A DNA stretch of 38,098 nucleotides from Massilia glaciei. Lineage in GTDB: Bacteria > Pseudomonadota > Gammaproteobacteria > Burkholderiales > Burkholderiaceae_D. Made by a program: the position numbers and the translations under genes. The number at the start of each line of letters is the position of its first letter. The stretch's first letter is position 1. Of this stretch, positions 32,601-38,098 are shown piece after piece. The stretch spans positions 1 through 38,098 of the forward strand of contig NZ_PXWF02000341.1 of NCBI RefSeq assembly GCF_003011895.2, written 5' to 3'. The notes beneath the pieces are model-generated. The model saw only the letters and a list, made by a program, of their open reading frames with translations. It did not search any database and had not been told where the DNA came from.

Positions 32601-35600
32601 CTACAAGACCGACGGCGAGCTCGGTTATGTGGGCCGCAACAGCGTGCGCAACGTGTCGTTCATCGCGATCGACCCCAAGGCCAAGCGCGTGGCGGTCGAC
32701 CAACTCAGGCTGCTGCGCATCGAGCGGCGCGTGGTGTCGGTGCTGACCAAGCAGCACAACGGCCTGTACAAATACGAGTCGCGCGGCACCGAGACGGTGC
32801 TCGGCGAGAGCGCGTTCGCGATCGCCGCCGGCGGCGCCAAAACGGCCTTGTCGACCCAGACGCCGGGCAATTTCTCGTACGCGCTGCGCGACGCGCGGGG
32901 CTTGACGCTGGCGCGTGTCGACTACAGCGTGGCCGGCACCGGCAACGTCTCGCGTACGCTCGACCGCAACGCCGAGCTGCAGATGTCGCTCAGTAAAAAA
33001 GACTACGCCCCCGGCGAGGAGATCGAAATGAGCATCCGCGCGCCGTACACCGGCGCCGGCCTGATCACGATCGAGCGCGACCGGGTGTACGCCCACAAAT
33101 GGTTCCGCGCCGGCGCCACCGCATCGGTCCAGAAGATCGCCCTGCCGAAGGATTTCGAGGGCAACGGCTACGTGTCGGTGCAGTTCGCGCGCGACATCGG
33201 CTCCGACGAGATCTATATGAGTCCGATGAGCCACGGCGTGGTGCCGTTCGTGACCAGCCTGGCCAGGCGCACCAACCCGGTCGTGCTGAAGGCGACCCCG
33301 ATGGTCAAGCCGGGCCAGCCGGTCAAGATCACGCTGACGTCGAAGGCGCCGGCGCGCGCGATCGTGTTCGCGGTCGACGAGGGCATTTTGCAGGTGGCGC
33401 GCTACCAGGCGCCGGACCCGCTCAAGTTCTTCTTCCAGAAGCGCGCGCTCGAGGTGAGCACCCAGCAGACGCTCGACCTGATCCTGCCCGAGTTTAAAAA
33501 GCTCATGGGCGCGGCCGCGCCCGGCGGGGACGCCGAGGGCATGCTGGGCAAGAACCTGAACCCGTTCAAGCGCAAGACCGACAAGCCGGTGGTCTGGTGG
33601 TCGGGCATCGTCGAGGTCGACGGCACCAGGGAATTTTCCTATACGCCGCCCGAAAACTTCAACGGCAGCCTGCGCGTGATGGCGATCGTGATCAACGAAG
33701 ACACCGCCGCCAGCGCGGCGACCGCGACAACCGTGCGCGGCGATTTGATCCTGCTGCCGAACGTGCCGATCGCGATGACCCCGGGCGACGAGGTCGAAAT
33801 CGGCGTCGGCGTGGCCAACAACACCAAGGGCTCGGGCCAAGACGCGCCGGTCACGCTGACCTTGAGCGTGTCGGCCGGCCTCGAGGTGGTCGGCGGCGCG
33901 CAGCAGGCGCTCAAAATCAGCGAACGCTCGGAGGGCTCGGCCAAATTCATCGTGCGCGCCAAAGCGGCCGACAAGGCGGTGCTCGGCCCGGCCAACGTGG
34001 TGTTCACCGCGAAAACCGGCGTGGCCAGCGCGCGCCTGTCGACCGGCGTGAGCGTGCGTCCGGCCTCGGCCTACGTGACGCTGGTGCAGACCGGTTTGTT
34101 CAAGGGCAGCGGCAGCATCAGCGCGCAGGGCGACATGTACCCGAATTTAAAGCGCAGCGTGGCGGCGGTCTCGCCGTCGCCGTGGGCCTTCACCAGCGGC
34201 ATGCTGCAATACCTCGAAGTCTACCCGCATGGCTGCACCGAGCAGATCACCAGCCAGACCTTCCCGGCGGTGGTGGTCGGCACCCAGCCCGCGCTGGCCG
34301 CAGAGCTGCTCAAGCGCGCCAGCGCCGGCGCCAGCGTGCCCGATCCGGCCAAGACGCTCGAGCGCTATCTGGCGCTGGTGCGCGCGCGCCAGGGCGCCGA
34401 CGGCGGTTTCGCGGCGTGGCCGGGCGGCCCGTCCGACCTGTTCTCGACCACCTACGTGGCCAACCTGCTGGTCGAGGCCAAGGAGCGCCACATGGCGGTC
34501 CCGAACGACCTGCTGTCGCGCGCCAACGGGTTCATGCAGAACAAACTGGTCGACGCCGCGAACCACAGCTACGAATGGCGCACGCAGGCCTACGCGGCCT
34601 ATCTGCTCACGCGGCAGGGCGTGGTGACCACCGCCGCCCTGACCAACCTGCGCGAGGCGCACCGCAAGAACATCGAACGCGCGGTCAAGGCCGAAGACAA
34701 GCAAAAAGTCAGGCGCGACCTCGGCGCGGTCTACCTCGCGGCCAGCTACCAGCTGCAAAAGCAGGAGCAGCTGGCCCGGGAACTGGCCGATCCGGCATTT
34801 TCCAACCTGCGGGTCGAGCGCGACCACCGCAAATCGTGGCACTGGGAGTACTACTACGATCCGCTGGTGCACGACGCCGTCGTGGTCGCGCTCATGGCGC
34901 GCCACTTCCCATCGCGGATCGCCGAGCTGCCGAAGAACCACTGGGAACGCATGGCCAGGGTCGTGCGCGACGGCTACTACCAAAGCCATTCGGCCGCGTC
35001 GATCATGCTCTCGGTCGACGCCTACGCGCGCGCGGCGTCGCAGTCGGCGGCGGGCAAGGTCGGCATGGCGGCGATCGACGCCAAGGGCGTGGCCACCGCG
35101 CTGGCGATTCCGGCCGAACTGGCGCTGGCCAAGTTCGCGCTGCCGCCCGGCACCGCCAAGGTCAGGCTCACCAACGACGGCGAGCTGCCCCTGTTCTATT
35201 CGTGGGCCGAATCGGGCTACGAGCGCGCGCTGCCGAAAGAGGCCAAGTCGCAGGGCATGGAGATCATCCACGAATTCCTCGACGCCGCGGGCAAGGTCGT
35301 CACGGAAGCGAAGCTGGGCGAGGAAATCACCGTCCGCGTGCGGGTGCGCGCGCTCGACCGGCCCATGCTGGCGCAGGTGGCGCTGGTCGACCTGCTGCCG
35401 GGCGGGCTCGAGCCGGTGCTCACCTCGCCGTCCGACACCGACGCGCCCGACACGCCGCTGTGGCGCCGCCGGCTCGGTGGCAGCAGCACCTGGTCGATCG
35501 ACTACGCCGACATCCGCGAAGACCGCGTCATCTTCTATGGCAACGTCTCGAGCGAGCTGACCGAGGTGACCTACAAGGTGCGCGCCACCAATGTGGGCAC

Positions 35601-35700
35601 CTTCGTGGTGCCGGCGGCCTATGGCGAGGCGATGTACGAGCACCGCGTGTTCGCGCGCTCGGCCGGCGGCAGCTTCAAAGTGGTGCCAGCGGCGCAATGA
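29665..35700 (+). CDS. Bacterial alpha-2-macroglobulin with CTEQ thioester (YfhM type)
   Basis: The product is 2011 residues, longer than Escherichia coli YfhM (about 1650). Bacterial A2M traps attacking proteases in the periplasm by a bait region and a reactive thioester. Here YPHGCTEQITSQ supplies Cys1524 and Gln1527. Early MG domains, an Ala/Val-rich A2M core (FSDRGIYRPGDTINVGIVAKSMGW; PYLVGYKTDGELGYV) and the late alpha/alpha thioester domain (ARQGADGGFAAWPGGPSDLFSTTYVANLL) are evident. The N-terminus has two hydrophobic segments (about 12-35 and 61-80) and no lipobox, so it is probably inner-membrane anchored, unlike the lipoprotein YfhM. An acidic, Glu/Gly-rich insertion occurs at about 590-610. 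The start has AAAGG upstream; the stop overlaps pbpC (ATGA). Confidence 0.93.
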   Translation: MNKLNAAVARFAIAVWAGMLLVLRPAGRILAALFGSWQAPAWAPRARARLAPSGRLAGRQPAALLLAVLIGLGVLAAPMLKNVDWQARFDTLKSVQPDRPAVLASDIVVTNPARTAIEDNGKPHPAVLTFQVSAAPLSQVGKEAADIGMAPALAGKWTWASATRLEFTPAEDWPVGVVYQVTLGAKSLAPHVKADRAASFSSPGFVLTVGEASFYQDPVQLNLRKAVFAIGFSHPVDPDSLERRLKLALEGGAGLFAKPGDIDKLTVTYDKLRLNATVHSEPLAIPADTVALKLTVGSGVKAQRGGQATGDDSAKALAIPGLYNLDVAELNQLIVTNDSGEPENILQITTGMPVHEKEMARAVNAWLLPLKRPGADADDADAKVWSDPASVTDAVLAQSAKVPLLSTPAEREIREGHAFKFVAEPGRYLLVRIQKGLKSAGGYQLGAARDEVLRVKRSAPELSIMSKGSLLALSGEKKLPLLLRDLPGVRIEIGRLLPQQLQHLVTQSDGDMTKPEFYAGITPDSLTERFEREIALNLKPGKTHYEAIDFSDYLRADSGERRGIFIVTAQGYDPANKSAAGETDQRRNDHEYEGDGEGAGEGEEPEVDPGKMRDRRLVIVTDLGIVSKKAVDGARDVYVQSIHDGSGTAGASVEVWGKNGAILVSKLTDATGVARLPTLAAFTREKSPAVMVVRKDGDMSFLPLNRDDRTLDVSRFDVGGIHASEVPNQVQAYLFSDRGIYRPGDTINVGIVAKSMGWNQKLADLPVEAEVIDARGLVVRRQKFKLGAGGMAEFSHATQDSSPTGNFTINLNLGRDTGSATPGTTEAPALQLGTLTVKVQEFMPDRTKVTARLSRQSDEGWVTPQELGATVNVQNLFGTPAPQRRVEAQLTLSPAHPSFASHPGYAFFDPARANEKFQDTLAVATTDAQGNATLPLGLQRYAQATYQLHLLVKAFEPEGGRSVAAEAAALVSDRPYLVGYKTDGELGYVGRNSVRNVSFIAIDPKAKRVAVDQLRLLRIERRVVSVLTKQHNGLYKYESRGTETVLGESAFAIAAGGAKTALSTQTPGNFSYALRDARGLTLARVDYSVAGTGNVSRTLDRNAELQMSLSKKDYAPGEEIEMSIRAPYTGAGLITIERDRVYAHKWFRAGATASVQKIALPKDFEGNGYVSVQFARDIGSDEIYMSPMSHGVVPFVTSLARRTNPVVLKATPMVKPGQPVKITLTSKAPARAIVFAVDEGILQVARYQAPDPLKFFFQKRALEVSTQQTLDLILPEFKKLMGAAAPGGDAEGMLGKNLNPFKRKTDKPVVWWSGIVEVDGTREFSYTPPENFNGSLRVMAIVINEDTAASAATATTVRGDLILLPNVPIAMTPGDEVEIGVGVANNTKGSGQDAPVTLTLSVSAGLEVVGGAQQALKISERSEGSAKFIVRAKAADKAVLGPANVVFTAKTGVASARLSTGVSVRPASAYVTLVQTGLFKGSGSISAQGDMYPNLKRSVAAVSPSPWAFTSGMLQYLEVYPHGCTEQITSQTFPAVVVGTQPALAAELLKRASAGASVPDPAKTLERYLALVRARQGADGGFAAWPGGPSDLFSTTYVANLLVEAKERHMAVPNDLLSRANGFMQNKLVDAANHSYEWRTQAYAAYLLTRQGVVTTAALTNLREAHRKNIERAVKAEDKQKVRRDLGAVYLAASYQLQKQEQLARELADPAFSNLRVERDHRKSWHWEYYYDPLVHDAVVVALMARHFPSRIAELPKNHWERMARVVRDGYYQSHSAASIMLSVDAYARAASQSAAGKVGMAAIDAKGVATALAIPAELALAKFALPPGTAKVRLTNDGELPLFYSWAESGYERALPKEAKSQGMEIIHEFLDAAGKVVTEAKLGEEITVRVRVRALDRPMLAQVALVDLLPGGLEPVLTSPSDTDAPDTPLWRRRLGGSSTWSIDYADIREDRVIFYGNVSSELTEVTYKVRATNVGTFVVPAAYGEAMYEHRVFARSAGGSFKVVPAAQ

Positions 35701-38006
35701 TCGTGGCCGCACGCCGGCGCGCCCGCGGGCGCCTGCTGCTCCCGCTCGCCTGCGCGGCGGCGCTGCTGGCGCTGCCGCGCGTGCTGCCCAAGCCCGCGCT
35801 GCGGGACGCGTTCGCGTCGTCGCGCAGCGTCACCGCGGCCGACGGCGAGCTGCTGCGCCTGACGCTGGCGCGCGACGAGCAGTACCGACTCTGGACGCCG
35901 ATCTCCGAGGTCGCGCCCGTGCTGCAGGAGGCGGTGCTGCTGTACGAGGACCGCTGGTTCCACTGGCACCCGGGCGTCAATGCGTGGGCGCTGGCGCGCG
36001 CCGGCGTGGCCAGCGCGACCGGCGGGCGCCGCATCGGCGCCTCCACCATCACCATGCAGCTGGCGCGCCGGATCTACCATATCGACAGCCGCAGCATCGG
36101 CGGAAAACTCAAGCAGGCCCTGGCCGCGCTCTGGCTCGAACTGCGCTACAGCAAACGCGACATCCTCGAAGCCTATCTTAACGCGGCGCCCTACGGCGGC
36201 AACGTCGAGGGCGTCGGCGCGGCCAGCCTGACCTACTGGCGCAAGCCTGCGCGCGCGCTGTCGGTGCCCGAGGCGCTCAACCTGGCGGTGATTCCGCAAA
36301 ACCCGCGCAAGCGACTGGCAGACAGCGCGCGCGGGGCCGAACCCGACGCGCTGGTGGCCGCGCGCGCGCGCCTCGCGGCGCTGTGGGTCGCGCGCCACCC
36401 GCAGGACGCGCGCTTTGCCAATCCGGCGGTGCTGGCGGTGCCGTTTAAGAATCGCAGCACCCTGCCCTTCGCCGCGCCGCACGCGGTCGACCACCTGCTG
36501 CGCACATCGCGCGCGCGCCAGATCCAGTCGACCATCGAGCCCAAGGTGCAGCGCCTGGCCGAGCGGGTGCTGGCCGACTACGTCAAGTCGCAATCTAGCC
36601 GCGGCATCGTGAACGCGACCGCGCTGCTGCTCGACAGCTCCACCATGGAGGTCAAGGCGATGGTCGGCTCGGCCGACTACCGCAACGCCGCCATCGCCGG
36701 CCAGGTCAACGGCGTGTACGCGCGCCGCTCACCCGGCTCGACGCTCAAGCCGTTCATCTACGCGCAGGCGCTCGACCAGGGCCTGATCCACAGCGCCTCG
36801 ATCCTCAAGGACACGGCCAGCAATTTCGGCGCCTTCGCGCCCGAGAATTTCGACGGCCGCTTCAGCGGTCCGATCCCCGCGCACGAGGCGCTGATCCGCA
36901 GCCGCAACGTGCCCGCCGTGGACCTGGCCTCGCGCCTGGCCAAACCCGGCCTGTATGACTTTTTGAAGATGGCCGGGGTGCAGAAGCTGGCGTCCGAGGC
37001 GCACTACGGGCTCGCGCTGGCGCTCGGCGGCGCCGAACTGTCGATGGAGGAGCTGGCGCAGTTGTACGCGATGCTGCCCAACGAGGGCCGCTGGCAGCCC
37101 ATGACTCTCGAGAAAGGCGCAGGCGCCGCGGCCAGGGCGGTGACCTTGATCAGCCCCGAAGCGGCCTTCATCACGCTCGAAATGCTGCGCCAGACGCCGC
37201 GGCCCGACACCTTCGCGCCGGCCCGGCCCGCCATCGCCTGGAAGACCGGCACCTCGTGGGGCTTCCGCGACGCCTGGACCGCCGGCGTGTTCGGGCGCCA
37301 CGTGCTGGTGGTGTGGGTCGGGCACTTCGACGGGAGGAGCAACCCGGCCTTCATCGGCATCGAGGCGGCGGCACCGCTGTTCCTGCGCATCGTCGACGCC
37401 ATACGCGCCGAAAAGCTCGATCCGGGCCAGATGGCCGGCGGGCAGCCGCCGAAGCTGAAAAAAATCGCCGTGTGCGCCGCCAGCGGCGACCTGCCCAATG
37501 CCGAATGCCCGGTCACGGCGCCGGCCTGGTTCATCGAGGGCAAGTCGCCGGTCAGGCAGAGCACCTTGCACAGGACCGTGCTGGTCGACATTCGCAGCGG
37601 GCGGCTCGCCTGCGCGCCAGGGCCGCACACGCGCGCCGAGGTGTTCGAGTACTGGCCGTCGGACATGCTGGCCCTGTTCAAGTCGGCCGGCATGCCGCTG
37701 CGGGCGCCGCCGGGCGGCGAATGCGTGGCCGGCGCCGGCATCGACGGCGGGCCGCACATCGTCACGCCCCTGCGCGGGGTGACGCATCTGCAGCGCTTCG
37801 ACCGGCGCGAGCCGCTGCTGCTGCGGGCCGAAGCGGGCAGCTCCGGCAAGCTGCTGTGGTTCGCCGCCGATTCGCTATTGGGCGGCACGAAGCCGGGGGA
37901 GGCACTTTCGTGGACGCCGCCGCGCACTGGAATTTATGTGCTCAGGGTGGTTGATGAGAGGGGTTTGGCGGACAGACGCGAGGTGGTGGTCGAGGCGGCC
38001 GAATAG
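35697..38006 (+). CDS. pbpC: Penicillin-binding protein 1C, bifunctional peptidoglycan synthase
   Basis: The product is 769 residues starting inside the A2M stop codon. After an N-terminal anchor (LLLPLACAAALLALPRVLP) comes the GT51 glycosyltransferase with YEDRWFHWHPG (Glu84) and GASTITMQLARR. The transpeptidase has SPGSTLKPFIY (Ser348, Lys351), the SRN motif (402-404) and KTGTSWGFRDAW (516-518). A C-terminal BiPBP_C beta-domain follows (about 680-765). PBP1C is thought to repair murein after damage; pairing with A2M suggests joint defence when the outer membrane is breached by an attacker that delivers proteases and wall hydrolases. Confidence 0.95.
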   Translation: MIVAARRRARGRLLLPLACAAALLALPRVLPKPALRDAFASSRSVTAADGELLRLTLARDEQYRLWTPISEVAPVLQEAVLLYEDRWFHWHPGVNAWALARAGVASATGGRRIGASTITMQLARRIYHIDSRSIGGKLKQALAALWLELRYSKRDILEAYLNAAPYGGNVEGVGAASLTYWRKPARALSVPEALNLAVIPQNPRKRLADSARGAEPDALVAARARLAALWVARHPQDARFANPAVLAVPFKNRSTLPFAAPHAVDHLLRTSRARQIQSTIEPKVQRLAERVLADYVKSQSSRGIVNATALLLDSSTMEVKAMVGSADYRNAAIAGQVNGVYARRSPGSTLKPFIYAQALDQGLIHSASILKDTASNFGAFAPENFDGRFSGPIPAHEALIRSRNVPAVDLASRLAKPGLYDFLKMAGVQKLASEAHYGLALALGGAELSMEELAQLYAMLPNEGRWQPMTLEKGAGAAARAVTLISPEAAFITLEMLRQTPRPDTFAPARPAIAWKTGTSWGFRDAWTAGVFGRHVLVVWVGHFDGRSNPAFIGIEAAAPLFLRIVDAIRAEKLDPGQMAGGQPPKLKKIAVCAASGDLPNAECPVTAPAWFIEGKSPVRQSTLHRTVLVDIRSGRLACAPGPHTRAEVFEYWPSDMLALFKSAGMPLRAPPGGECVAGAGIDGGPHIVTPLRGVTHLQRFDRREPLLLRAEAGSSGKLLWFAADSLLGGTKPGEALSWTPPRTGIYVLRVVDERGLADRREVVVEAAE

Positions 38007-38042
38007 AGAACAACCCAAACTTGGCGGCAGAAATCGCCCGCC

Positions 38043-38098
<56 letters not shown>

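Noticed and set aside
29551-33840. A 1429-codon open frame on the strand opposite the A2M gene
   Set aside because: Its composition (His/Arg/Gly/Ala-rich with no domain) is that of a codon-position shadow in GC-rich DNA, and it lies wholly over a well-supported gene.
33597-35696. A long in-frame 5' extension of pbpC into the A2M gene
   Set aside because: The extension is low-complexity Arg/Gly/Ala sequence in an alternative frame of A2M; PBP1C begins at the ATGA overlap with a proper membrane anchor.

Overview
The window reads as chromosomal DNA of a GC-rich Gram-negative betaproteobacterium, most likely of the Oxalobacteraceae (Massilia/Duganella/Telluria type). This is an impression from base composition, gene families and gene order, not a database result. 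No rRNA, tRNA, CRISPR array, integrase or insertion sequence was seen. The sequence ends in a pure CT repeat that looks like a contig end.

Left part (1-4171): a partial secreted fibronectin type III protein, a small membrane protein of unknown function, an exported Ala/Lys-rich low-complexity protein, and a secreted M64-family zinc peptidase, all on the minus strand.

Centre-left (4277-12172): a coherent uptake and catabolism locus. It has an exported cyanophycinase, a TonB-dependent receptor, a MurR/RpiR-type regulator, a divergent aspartoacylase/AstE-family zinc hydrolase resembling the beta-Asp-Arg dipeptidase CphZ/AotO, and a YfcC-type inner-membrane transporter. I read it as a cyanophycin-scavenging pathway: polymer cut outside the cytoplasm, beta-Asp-Arg dipeptide imported across both membranes, then hydrolysed to Asp and Arg. 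The region between the divergent regulator and hydrolase genes holds several inverted repeats suitable as operators.

Centre (12427-26776): after a repeat-rich single-pass membrane protein comes an unusual type VI secretion cluster. Its plus-strand arm holds an M15/VanY-like peptidoglycan peptidase (TagX-like), PAAR, a membrane-anchored degenerate ketosynthase-like protein, tssM, tagF and an OmpA-family protein. A converging minus-strand arm holds a TPR lipoprotein, tssB, tssC and hcp. A short tssK and tssL follow on the plus strand. No tssA, tssE, tssF, tssG, tssJ, clpV or vgrG is present here, and TssK lacks its C-terminal domain. tssM carries two +1 indels and the ompA gene one, each in a two-base homopolymer, so they may be sequencing errors.

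Right part (26862-38006): a three-gene minus-strand operon (GbsR-type regulator, DUF4166 protein, membrane-domain/SDR epimerase fusion) with a clear promoter and overlapping palindromic operator. Divergent from it is an alpha-2-macroglobulin and penicillin-binding protein 1C pair, the classic bacterial A2M-pbpC operon for envelope defence and repair.
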